Assembly (NCBI GenBank): GCA_018644725.1
Contig: JABGPZ010000107.1
Span: 1 to 33,913, forward strand
Direction of reading: 5' to 3'
Source of the DNA: Phycisphaerales bacterium
GTDB taxonomy: Bacteria; Planctomycetota; Phycisphaerae; SM23-33
Length of the DNA stretch: 33,913 bases
The notes below the pieces were generated by a model. The model was not told the origin of the DNA. It was given only the letters and a program-made list of their open reading frames with translations, and ran no database searches. This document shows, in pieces, positions 24,123 through 31,691 of the stretch. Made by a program: the position numbers and the translations under genes. The stretch's first letter is position 1; each line of letters begins with the position of its first letter.

Positions 24123-25973
24123 ATGAATCGACGAACCTTTCTCCATACCGCATCGATCTCCCTGCTGGCGAGTCAGCTTTCTTCCGCAGAGCCCCCCGTC
24201 GCGCCCGCCGCCCCTGCTGCGGTGCTGACTGCGGATGACCTCGCCGATGGACCGACCTGCCTAGGCCGCCCCATCACCGACCGCAAGGCATGGGACGCCT
24301 TGGACAAAACAAAATTCGCATGGGACATTCGCAAAGCCGCCTTGACCGCTGCCACCGCCTCCGACCCGGACCTCTCCAAAAAAGCCTACATGGCATACTT
24401 CGTCCCAGGAAATAAGATAAACTACCAATCTCGATACAACACCGCCAAGATGCGCCTGGCGACATTTCTGTATGCCGAATGCCTCGACAACAAGGGGCGC
24501 TATCGCGAGCGAATCGCGCACTACGTCAAGCTGCTCTGTGCATTGAAAACCTGGGTCCCCCCCACCAAGGGAGTCGGCAACAAAGACTATGACGGCAAGC
24601 GCCTCTACATTGGCCTGGTCTCCTCGGGTACGGCCGCATTGCTGGCACTGGTTCATTCCACTCTCGGAAACACTCTGCCCGAAGACCTGCGCACTCTGAT
24701 CGAGGACCGCATCAACGAACGAATCCTCGTTCCCTACATGCAAACGCTCTCGGGACAATGCACCACCCTGTGGTGGCGCGATAGCTCCAGCAACTGGAAT
24801 GCCGTTTGCCATGCCAATATTGCCATCGCCGTCTTGGCCGTCCTCAAGAACCCCGCGCTTCGCCTCAAGGTGATCCAGGACATTCACAAATCAAGCCAAC
24901 TCTACCTCAAGGGCTTTACGCCCGACGGCTGGACCACGGAAGGCCCCAGCTACTGGAACTACGGCTTCCGGCACTATCTCCTTCTCGCCGAGACCCTGCA
25001 CATTGCCACCAACGGAACAATCGATCTCTATGCCGGCGACACTGCCCGCCACATCGCGAGCTTTGGGCGCGGCGGGTTGATCGACGGATATGTCTACCCC
25101 AGCTTCGCCGATTGTACCATTCAGGCCGGTCCCCCGAAAACCATGCTCACGTTTCTCGACAGCGTGTACGCCCCCACGCCCCCAAAGGCCCTCCTCTCTG
25201 GAAGCGGACGGGTTTTGCCGATGCTCTACCTCTTTGGCTCCCGCGCGAGACACCCCCACCGCGATTGGCCCGCGCCAAACGCCTTACCAATCCGCACGTT
25301 CTATCCCGTGCCTCAAGTCTACATCGGCCGCGGCGCGGAAACTCTGACCTTCGCCGCCAAGGGCGGACACAATCAGGAATCTCACAATCACAACGACCTC
25401 GGGTCGTTCCACCTGCTCAAGCACGGCTCGTTCATCGCCCTCGACCCCGGCGGGGAAATGCCCAACAAGGATACCTTTGGCAAAAATCGCATGAAATCGG
25501 ATGCGCACAATTCCCTCGGCCACAGCGTTCCGCGCATCGCCGGACAGCTTCAAGCCTACGGGAAACAATTCACCGCCAAGCTGGTCTCGAAGCAATTCAC
25601 CCCCACCCTCGACACGTTCACCCTCGACCTCGCCGGTGCCTACAACGTCAAAACTCTCACCGCCCTGACGCGCTCATTCACCTATGACCGCACCAAAGAC
25701 TCGCTGGTCGTGGAAGATCAATTCAAGTTCTCCCAGCCCGAGATGTTTGAAAGTGCGCTGATCATTCTCGGGACATGGCAAATCGCGGACCACAAAACCA
25801 TCCTGATCCGCCACAAGAACCAGAGTGTGCGACTCACCATCGAAACCACGGCCGCGCTCACACTCACCGAGCAGACCCTCAACGCCAAATATCGAAACAT
25901 CAACCCGGTGCGACTGGCCTTCACGCTCAAGGACAAACACGCCGCTGGCACGGTCCGGTTTACGTTTCACTAA
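24123..25973 (+). CDS. heparinase II/III-family polysaccharide lyase
   Basis: The product is 616 residues with a Tat-like signal (MNRRTFLHTASISLLASQLSS). Residues about 60-370 look like the alpha/alpha toroid, with SNWNAVCHANI, the Asn/His segment that includes catalytic residues in this family, and GPSYWNYGFRHY. The C-terminal beta-sandwich starts with the hallmark GGHNQESHNHNDLGSF near residues 413-428. Such enzymes cleave uronic-acid polysaccharides (heparin, heparan sulfate, alginate-like) by beta-elimination. Three sulfatases and a XylR-like regulator next door suggest that the natural substrate is sulfated, and one of the sulfatases is N-sulfatase-like, which would fit a heparan-type glycan; this remains inference. 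It ends just before the repeat element at 25984. Confidence 0.9.
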   Translation: MNRRTFLHTASISLLASQLSSAEPPVAPAAPAAVLTADDLADGPTCLGRPITDRKAWDALDKTKFAWDIRKAALTAATASDPDLSKKAYMAYFVPGNKINYQSRYNTAKMRLATFLYAECLDNKGRYRERIAHYVKLLCALKTWVPPTKGVGNKDYDGKRLYIGLVSSGTAALLALVHSTLGNTLPEDLRTLIEDRINERILVPYMQTLSGQCTTLWWRDSSSNWNAVCHANIAIAVLAVLKNPALRLKVIQDIHKSSQLYLKGFTPDGWTTEGPSYWNYGFRHYLLLAETLHIATNGTIDLYAGDTARHIASFGRGGLIDGYVYPSFADCTIQAGPPKTMLTFLDSVYAPTPPKALLSGSGRVLPMLYLFGSRARHPHRDWPAPNALPIRTFYPVPQVYIGRGAETLTFAAKGGHNQESHNHNDLGSFHLLKHGSFIALDPGGEMPNKDTFGKNRMKSDAHNSLGHSVPRIAGQLQAYGKQFTAKLVSKQFTPTLDTFTLDLAGAYNVKTLTALTRSFTYDRTKDSLVVEDQFKFSQPEMFESALIILGTWQIADHKTILIRHKNQSVRLTIETTAALTLTEQTLNAKYRNINPVRLAFTLKDKHAAGTVRFTFH

Positions 25974-26040
25974 GGAAAAATGGAACGATCCTGCTCTGTA
26001 TAGAACATGGTTATCTTTCTTGTTTTCTGTGTTTATGTAA

Positions 26041-26226
26041 GCGCCGAAGGCGCGACAGTGGATAGCCGGGGGCGTGAGCCCCCGGAAAGCGGTCTAACCA
26101 ATTGAGCCCTGAAAGGGCGACAGAAAATCACCTGTTTACTGTCTGCCGCCCCTTCGGGGCTCGACTGAATTTCGCACGGGTCCGGGGGCTTACACCCCCG
26201 GCTATCGACGGCCGGCCTTTCAGGCC
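26041..26226. repeat. nested GC-rich hairpins (REP-like) in the left part of the element
   Basis: Six palindromes stand in order: GCGCCGAAGGCGC (26041-26053), CCGGGGGCGTGAGCCCCCGG (26066-26085), GCCCTGAAAGGGC (26106-26118), GCCCCTTCGGGGC (26148-26160), CCGGGGGCTTACACCCCCGG (26182-26201) and GGCCTTTCAGGCC (26214-26226). The outer two pairs are inverted copies of one unit, linked by GATAGCCGGGGG, and the inner two are also inverted, so the whole block is a palindrome of palindromes. This is REP/BIME organisation. Confidence 0.8.
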
Positions 26227-26421
26227 TCAATTCATACAAACAAACAGAAAGATCTCGTCATGGAAATTCCATACATGGGGAGTCTTGATGTTCTATACAG
26301 AGAAGACAGGTATCTGAAAACGAAAAAGAAATGAGGAAAAGAGGACAGGGCAAAGGGTACCCGTCTGCTCTATATAGAACATTAGAAAGATATATTTTTC
26401 CTGTGTCTGTTTGATTGTGAT

Positions 26422-26494
26422 GCGGGCATCTTGCCTGCGTCTGTCTTTGTTTTCTAGAAAAATAGAAGAAAACCCATGCAGGCTGGAAGCCCGC
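26422..26494. repeat. inverted REP-like pair in the right part of the element
   Basis: GCGGGCATCTTGCCTGC (26422-26438) and GCAGGCTGGAAGCCCGC (26478-26494) are near reverse complements and each also folds on itself. Dispersed repeats with this GCGGGC...GCCTGC pattern are common in planctomycete-like genomes, as I recall; not checked. Confidence 0.65.
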
Positions 26495-26565
26495 ACCACA
26501 AATACACAAACATTGAAAACAAAGAATCCATGTTCTATACAGAGCAGAACGATCCCCGTTTTACA

Positions 26566-29085
26566 CTAGCCTTTGCGGCCGGGGCGCTGGGAGGGTTCGA
26601 CATCGTCGAGCTTCACTTCCATTTCAAACGCGCCGTGGAGGACGACGGCTTTGCCTTTTTCGACGTCCAGCCGGACCAGTGTCGCCATGGTGCGGAACGG
26701 AACGACGTACACTTTTTCGCCCGGAACAAGTTTCGCGAGACGGTCTTTGTTTGCGGTCGATGCTCGCTGTTTCCGCTTGGCGTGACGCATGGGCTTGTCG
26801 TCGTGCTGGCGCGACTCGCCGCCGCGGCCTTTGTGGGCGGCCTCGCTGAACGGGCCTGTCTGCGGGAACAACTCGCTACACGGCAGGCCCAACGCCTCCC
26901 CGTTCGGCAACTCGATTTTGGCGACAAACTTCGCCCAATCGATCTCCAACAACTTCGCTCGTCCGGGTTTGCGATTGATCGTCACGGTCCCGTCCACCTT
27001 CGCCCCAACGAGCGCAGCACGCCACGCCTCGAAATTCTCCTGCTGGGTCTTGTGATTGCTCGCCACGCGCCGCGCATCACTCAACACACGCTGGGCCTCG
27101 TCGAGATGCCCCTGCGATTCTCGCTCAAGCAGCTTGGCCTTGGTGTGGATCGTGCGCAATTCTTCGCGTGTGGAACGCTGGCCGAGATCAGGCATCAATT
27201 CGATCAGCGGCACTTCGCGCTCGATGCCGCCAATGTCCAGCAGCGCAATCTGCTTGTGCAACTCCAGCCGCACCAACGTCGCCGGACTCCCCGTCAGCGG
27301 ATCGTTGACCGCCCGCCCGGGCTTCCAATCTGCCAGCGTCGCCAGCCACGTCGCGAACTGATCGCGCAACTGCTTGACGTCGTCGATTTGCTGTTCGAGC
27401 GCCTCGGAGTTCGCGAGATATTCTTCCTTCTGCTCCGCCGCATCCGCCAACGCGACCTCGGCCTTGCGCCTCGCCTTGCCGGTTCGCCGCAGAGCCTTGC
27501 GAAATTCCTTGCCGCGATTGGCATGGTATTCCCGCGCACGCCGCGTGATCGCCGGGGGCATGCCGAGCTTGTCCGCGACCGTGATCGCGTGGGACTCGCC
27601 GGGCGTACCGAGCAAAAGATGATAGGTCGGGCGCAGGGAGTCCGAATCGAACTCGACCGACGCGTTGTCGACGCGCTCGTGGTTGATCGCGTAGGCCTTG
27701 AGCACCGACAAGTGCGTGGACACCATCGCGAGGCATCCGCTCTCGAGCAGCTCATCGAGCACCGCCCGGCCGATCGCGCCGCCCTCGTCGGGGTCCGTGC
27801 CGCTGCCGAGTTCGTCGAATAGCACGAGGCAATTCTTCGGGCGCACTTCCAGACGATGAAAGATCGATTTCAGTCGCTCAATGTGGCCGCCGAACGTACT
27901 GAGCGATTGTTCGAGCGACTGCTCGTCGCCGATGTCGATCAGCACATCTTCCAGCAGCGGAAGCTGTGCGCCGCGCCGCGCGGGAATCGGAATCCCGCAG
28001 TGCGCCATCGCCACCAGTAGCGCGACGGTTTTCATCGCAACGGTCTTGCCGCCGGTGTTGCTGCCCGTGATGACCAAAATGTCGTAACTGCCGCCGAGGC
28101 GAACGTCGATGGGGACCACGCGACGCGGCTCGGACTCGCGGGCGAACTGCCACTCCAAAAGCGGGTGCCGCGCGTGATACACTTCCACCACCCCGCCGGG
28201 CGCAATCTCGGGCGCGTGCATATCGTTCTTGTAGGCCCACTGCGCTTTGGCGGAAATCAAATCCACCCGCGCCGCACACCGCAACGCCGTCTTGATCGAG
28301 TCTTGCCGGCGCACCAATCGCGCCGACAGATCCGCCAACAGCCGCTCGATTTCCGCGCGCTCGTCTTGACGGAGATCCACGAGGCGATTGTTCAGCTCGA
28401 CCGATTCGTTGGGCTCGACAAACATCGTCGCGCCGGACTGGCTCGCGCGGTGAACCAGCCCCCCACCGAGTCGGCCGACGTGGTCGGCGCGCACCGGCAG
28501 AACATAGCGGTCACCGTGGAGCGTGAACGTCTCGGCCGTGAGCAGCTTGCGCACCTCGCTGCGGCGGAGGTAACTCGTGATCACTTCGCGGACGTCATAT
28601 TCAATGCGGCGCATTTCGGCGCGGATCTTTTTCAGGTGCCCCGAGGCGTTGTCGAGAATCTCGCCGTCCGGGCCGACGACCCGGCGAATCGCCGTCACGT
28701 CCGGTCCGAACTCACCAATCGAGCGCATCTGATCGCGCAACAGCGCATAGCCCTCGGGCAGTGCTTCGAGGAACGCGCGCAATTCGCTCAGCGCTTCGAG
28801 CGTCGAGGCAATCCGGGCAAAGTCATCGCCATCGGCCCCGCAGCCGGGCATGGCGCGTTCGAGCGGTTCGGTAATGTCGCCCACGCCGCCGAGGGGCGCC
28901 GTACCCACCGCGCCGAGCACATCGACCATCTCGGCCGTCTCGCTCTGCCAGCGGCGGATCGTATCGATCTTCGCGGACGGCACAATTCGACCTGCCAGCC
29001 GACGGCCGACGGCCGTGGCGCAGAACGTCTGCACAATCTCCCGCACCGCAGGAAACTCAATCTTGTCTAACGTAATCTCATCCAT
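26566..29085 (-). CDS. mutS2: MutS2-like ATPase lacking the Smr nuclease domain
   Basis: The product is 839 residues. The order is that of MutS2: core and clamp helices (1 to about 320, with GDRYVLPVRADHVGRLGGGLVHRASQSGAT split around the VHRASQSG motif), Walker A TGSNTGGKTVAMK near residue 340, EQSLEQSLSTFGGHI, Walker B CLVLFDELGSGTD near 420, and the following MVSTHLSVLKAYA. A long coiled coil follows, then a KOW-like end (LVPGEKVYVVPFRT and ATLVRLDVEKGKAVVLHG). Most MutS2 proteins then carry an Smr endonuclease domain with LDLR and HGKG motifs; here the chain stops after the KOW-like part. MutS2 suppresses recombination and rescues stalled ribosomes in different bacteria; without Smr, nucleic acid cleavage is unlikely. 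A promoter lies 8 nt before the ATG. Confidence 0.88.
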   Translation of the reverse strand: MDEITLDKIEFPAVREIVQTFCATAVGRRLAGRIVPSAKIDTIRRWQSETAEMVDVLGAVGTAPLGGVGDITEPLERAMPGCGADGDDFARIASTLEALSELRAFLEALPEGYALLRDQMRSIGEFGPDVTAIRRVVGPDGEILDNASGHLKKIRAEMRRIEYDVREVITSYLRRSEVRKLLTAETFTLHGDRYVLPVRADHVGRLGGGLVHRASQSGATMFVEPNESVELNNRLVDLRQDERAEIERLLADLSARLVRRQDSIKTALRCAARVDLISAKAQWAYKNDMHAPEIAPGGVVEVYHARHPLLEWQFARESEPRRVVPIDVRLGGSYDILVITGSNTGGKTVAMKTVALLVAMAHCGIPIPARRGAQLPLLEDVLIDIGDEQSLEQSLSTFGGHIERLKSIFHRLEVRPKNCLVLFDELGSGTDPDEGGAIGRAVLDELLESGCLAMVSTHLSVLKAYAINHERVDNASVEFDSDSLRPTYHLLLGTPGESHAITVADKLGMPPAITRRAREYHANRGKEFRKALRRTGKARRKAEVALADAAEQKEEYLANSEALEQQIDDVKQLRDQFATWLATLADWKPGRAVNDPLTGSPATLVRLELHKQIALLDIGGIEREVPLIELMPDLGQRSTREELRTIHTKAKLLERESQGHLDEAQRVLSDARRVASNHKTQQENFEAWRAALVGAKVDGTVTINRKPGRAKLLEIDWAKFVAKIELPNGEALGLPCSELFPQTGPFSEAAHKGRGGESRQHDDKPMRHAKRKQRASTANKDRLAKLVPGEKVYVVPFRTMATLVRLDVEKGKAVVLHGAFEMEVKLDDVEPSQRPGRKG

Positions 29086-29093
29086 CGCGGCCT

Positions 29094-29122
29094 ATCCTAA
29101 CCGCCGGGCGCCATTGTTTCAA
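29094..29122 (-). promoter_or_regulatory. promoter of the MutS2-like gene
   Basis: On the minus strand TTGAAA (29122-29117), 17 nt, TAGGAT (29099-29094), then 8 nt and the ATG at 29085. There is no clear Shine-Dalgarno, so the mRNA has a leader of at most 1-3 nt. Confidence 0.55.
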
Positions 29123-29238
29123 ATCCAATTGCCACTCGAGCCTCCTCTGGGCGTGCGAATTTAATCGAAATCCGAACGGGTGACGAACACGGGATGAAAA
29201 AAGTGGAAAGTTTCATGCGCATGGGGTAAAAATGCCGA

Positions 29239-29244
29239 TATAAT
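29239..29244 (+). promoter_or_regulatory. -10 element of mreB
   Basis: A perfect TATAAT lies about 90 nt upstream of the mreB ATG. No good -35 box stands at 16-18 nt. The leader carries AAAGGA before the ATG. Confidence 0.5.
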
Positions 29245-29332
29245 ACTCGACCACGGTTGGGCTGTGCCTAAACCGGGGGCGGAGCACGTCTCGGCTGACG
29301 AGGCGCACCGTTGCAACCAGAAAGGATTCAAC

Positions 29333-30382
29333 ATGATCTTCGATAAACTCCTCGGCATGTTCTCTACGGATATGGGCATTGACCTTGGCACCTGTAATAC
29401 GCTGGTCTGCGTCAAAGGCCAGGGCATTGTTCTCAACGAACCGAGCGTCGTGGCCGTCCGCCGCGGCACGAACCGCGTTCTGCACAACGGCAACGCGGTC
29501 GGGATTTTGGCCAAAGAGATGCTCGGCAAGACCCCCGGGTCGGTCACGGCCATCCGCCCGATGAAAGACGGCGTGATCGCCGACTTCGACATCACCGAAG
29601 CGATGCTAAGCTACTTCATCCGCAAAGTGCACCGCCGCCGGAGCCTCGTCAAACCGCGCGTGGTCATTGCTGTGCCCTCGGGCATCACGGCCGTCGAAAA
29701 ACGCGCCGTGTACGACTCGGCCAAACGCGCCGGAGCCCGCGATGCCTATCTCGTGGACGAACCCATGGCGGCCGCCATCGGCGCCGAGTTGCCCGTGAGC
29801 GAACCGACCGGCTCGATGATCGTCGACATTGGCGGCGGCACGACCGAAGTCGCCATCTTGTCCCTCGCGGACATCAGCGTCTGTGAGTCGATCCGCGTAG
29901 CGGGCGACGACATGGACGAAGCGATCGTCGCGCACATGAAGCGGACCTACAACCTTATGATCGGCGAGCAGACCTCCGAACGCATCAAAATTGAATGTGG
30001 CTCGGCGTGTCCGCTGGAACAGGAAATGACGCAGGAAGTGCGCGGGCGCGACATGATGTCCGGCCTGCCGCGCAAAGCCGTCATCAGCTCCGAAGAAGTT
30101 CGCGAAGCACTCAAAGAGCCCATCGGCCAAATCATCGACTGCGTCACGCGCACACTCGAAAAGTGTGAGCCGGAACTCGCGGCCGACCTCGTCGACAATG
30201 GCATCACCCTCGCTGGCGGCGGCGCGTTGCTGCGCGGCATGGACAAAGTCCTCGCCAACGCCACCGGCCTCGAAGTCAAACTCGCCATCGACCCGCTGAC
30301 CTGCGTCGCGCGCGGCACGGCCGTCTATCTCGAAAATATCGACCACTGGAAAGACATCATGGAGCACGAAGAAGAATTTTAG
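29333..30382 (+). CDS. mreB: MreB, rod-shape-determining actin homologue
   Basis: MreB is the bacterial actin that polymerises under the membrane and guides the elongation machinery. The 349 residues are of normal length. Actin-fold motifs are complete: phosphate-1 DLGTCNTLVCVKGQGIVLNEPSVVA (as DLGTCNT and NEPSVVA), AIRPMKDGVIADF, VVIAVPSGITAVEKRA, phosphate-2 MIVDIGGGTTEVA, SGLPRKAVISSEEVREAL and the adenosine motif ITLAGGGALLRGMD. The start at 29333 has AAAGGA 6 nt upstream and gives the usual short N-terminus. mreC and mreD do not follow; a terminator does. Its presence implies a rod or elongated cell and argues against the coccoid budding planctomycetes that lack MreB. Confidence 0.97.
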   Translation: MIFDKLLGMFSTDMGIDLGTCNTLVCVKGQGIVLNEPSVVAVRRGTNRVLHNGNAVGILAKEMLGKTPGSVTAIRPMKDGVIADFDITEAMLSYFIRKVHRRRSLVKPRVVIAVPSGITAVEKRAVYDSAKRAGARDAYLVDEPMAAAIGAELPVSEPTGSMIVDIGGGTTEVAILSLADISVCESIRVAGDDMDEAIVAHMKRTYNLMIGEQTSERIKIECGSACPLEQEMTQEVRGRDMMSGLPRKAVISSEEVREALKEPIGQIIDCVTRTLEKCEPELAADLVDNGITLAGGGALLRGMDKVLANATGLEVKLAIDPLTCVARGTAVYLENIDHWKDIMEHEEEF

Positions 30383-30441
30383 AACTTTCCCCTGATCGTT
30401 TGTCGCCGAACGTGACAAGCGGTCCGAGCTTGATCCAAATA

Positions 30442-30480
30442 GAAAAACACCCGCCGGAACAATCCTGCGGGTGTTTTTTT
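30442..30480. terminator. bidirectional terminator between mreB and the glycosyltransferase gene
   Basis: AAAACACCCGC pairs with GCGGGTGTTTT around a 12-nt loop, with TTTTTTT to the right and AAAAA to the left. It serves the convergent genes ending at 30382 and 30507. Confidence 0.9.
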
Positions 30481-30506
30481 GTTTTCGATTCCGACCATCG
30501 TCGCAG

Positions 30507-31691
30507 CTACTCTTTGGCGACATCGTCTTTGGTGTAGGCGGTGGATTTCCACTGGACTTCTTTGCCGGGGAGGTGACGGGTCATCGCCGCGACGAGCAGG
30601 CCGCAGGCCATCACGCTAGCGGGCGGATACAGCAGGCCCACCCACAGCGGATTGCGGATCATGTGATAGTATCGGCCGATGAGGGACATCTGTCCAGCCA
30701 TTGCGACCGCGCCGACAATCAGCGCCCACGTCGCTGCGGGGCCCGTGAGGAACCAGCCCAGCAGCAGCGTCGTGATCGGGACCGGCCCCATCAGAAACAC
30801 CAACAAAAACGAGACGATCAGCTTCGGCAGCGAATGGAACGTGCCGAAGAAAATACGCACCCAGCCGTTGCAAATTTCGCGCAGGTTTGTGTACATCCGC
30901 ACGCGATAGAGGCCCTCGGCGCGGCGCACGACCAGTCGGCCGGAAGAGTTGTGTTTCACGAGCTTGGCGATTTCCATGTCTTCCTGGAGTTCGTGCTTGA
31001 TTGCCTCGTGGGTGCCGATTTCGTCGTAGCACTCGCGGCCAAAAAGCATGAACGCGCCGTTGGCGTAGGCGTGGGAACGGTTGGGATCGTTCACCTTGTC
31101 GGGCTTGAACCAGATCATCATCACGCCGCTGCAGACGGGCTGGAGCAATTTTTCCCAGAAGCCCACCATCTCGAGTTCCGGTAGCATGGTCAGCATTCCG
31201 CAATGGGGTTGGCGGCGGAACTCTTCGGCCGTGACAGCCAGCGTGCGCGCAGAATCCTGATGGCAATCGGCATCGGTGAACAACAGCAATTCCCCGTCGG
31301 CCTGTTGCGAGGCAAGGTGCATCGCGTGGGGTTTGCCCTTCCAGCCTTCAGGCAGATCGGTAACGTGGATCACGGTCAGTCGATCGTCCTCGGCCGCGAT
31401 GCGATCGAGAATTTCGCCCGTCGCGTCGCCGGAGCGGTCGTTGACGGCGATCACCTGAAAATCGGGATAGTCCTGCGCGAGAAAACTCCGCACACACACC
31501 TCGATGCAGTCGGCTTCGTCCCGGGCGGCGACGCACACACTGATGCGCGGAGCATCAGGGCCGTCGGGGCCGGGGTTCGTCGGGCGAATCACTTGCCCGT
31601 CGCGCTGCTCACTGTTGACCAGTTGGTGACGCGTCCACCAGATCAGGCCCGCCAGTGCGCAAAATCCGTTGAGAATCCACAGCCCGGTCAT
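30507..31691 (-). CDS. membrane glycosyltransferase, family 2, HpnB/CrtQ-like
   Basis: The product is 394 residues. It starts with a membrane anchor (MTGLWILNGFCALAGLIWW), followed by a GT2 catalytic domain: ISVCVAARDEADCIEVCVRS, VIAVNDRSGDAT, LPEGWKGKPHAMH, the metal-binding LLFTDADCHQD near residue 135, and HELQEDMEIAK. Three or four C-terminal membrane segments follow (LPKLIVSFLLVFLMGPVPI onward). The LPxGWxGK motif is that of hopene-associated HpnB and carotenoid CrtQ-type transferases, so the acceptor may be a membrane lipid, but other GT2 enzymes share it. The ATG overlaps the larC stop (ATGA), so it is the last gene of scpB-larC-GT. It ends 27 nt before the shared terminator. Confidence 0.85.
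   Translation of the reverse strand: MTGLWILNGFCALAGLIWWTRHQLVNSEQRDGQVIRPTNPGPDGPDAPRISVCVAARDEADCIEVCVRSFLAQDYPDFQVIAVNDRSGDATGEILDRIAAEDDRLTVIHVTDLPEGWKGKPHAMHLASQQADGELLLFTDADCHQDSARTLAVTAEEFRRQPHCGMLTMLPELEMVGFWEKLLQPVCSGVMMIWFKPDKVNDPNRSHAYANGAFMLFGRECYDEIGTHEAIKHELQEDMEIAKLVKHNSSGRLVVRRAEGLYRVRMYTNLREICNGWVRIFFGTFHSLPKLIVSFLLVFLMGPVPITTLLLGWFLTGPAATWALIVGAVAMAGQMSLIGRYYHMIRNPLWVGLLYPPASVMACGLLVAAMTRHLPGKEVQWKSTAYTKDDVAKE

Larger units (their letters stand above)
25984..26554. mobile_element. 557-bp MITE-like element with 20-bp terminal inverted repeats and 7-bp target duplication
   Basis: The ends are a perfect 20-bp inverted repeat, CTGCTCTGTATAGAACATGG at 25991-26010 and its complement at 26528-26547, continuing inward imperfectly for about 25 bp more (TTGTTTTC and TGTTT(A/G)TG are shared). 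Immediately outside both ends stands the direct repeat AACGATC (25984-25990 and 26548-26554; 8 bp if the next C is counted), as a target duplication would. No ORF inside looks real, so a transposase must act in trans. Two more inverted copies of the terminal sequence lie inside at 26288-26306 and 26365-26382, so the unit may be two related elements or one inside another. It fills the gap between the convergent 3' ends of the lyase and the MutS2-like gene. Confidence 0.75.

Noticed and set aside
26258-26509. An 83-codon open frame inside the repeat element
   Set aside because: It runs across the palindromes and terminal-repeat copies, has no ribosome binding site and resembles no transposase.
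25984-26554. CRISPR array
   Set aside because: The repeats are palindromic, in alternating orientation and irregularly spaced, with no spacers of constant length.
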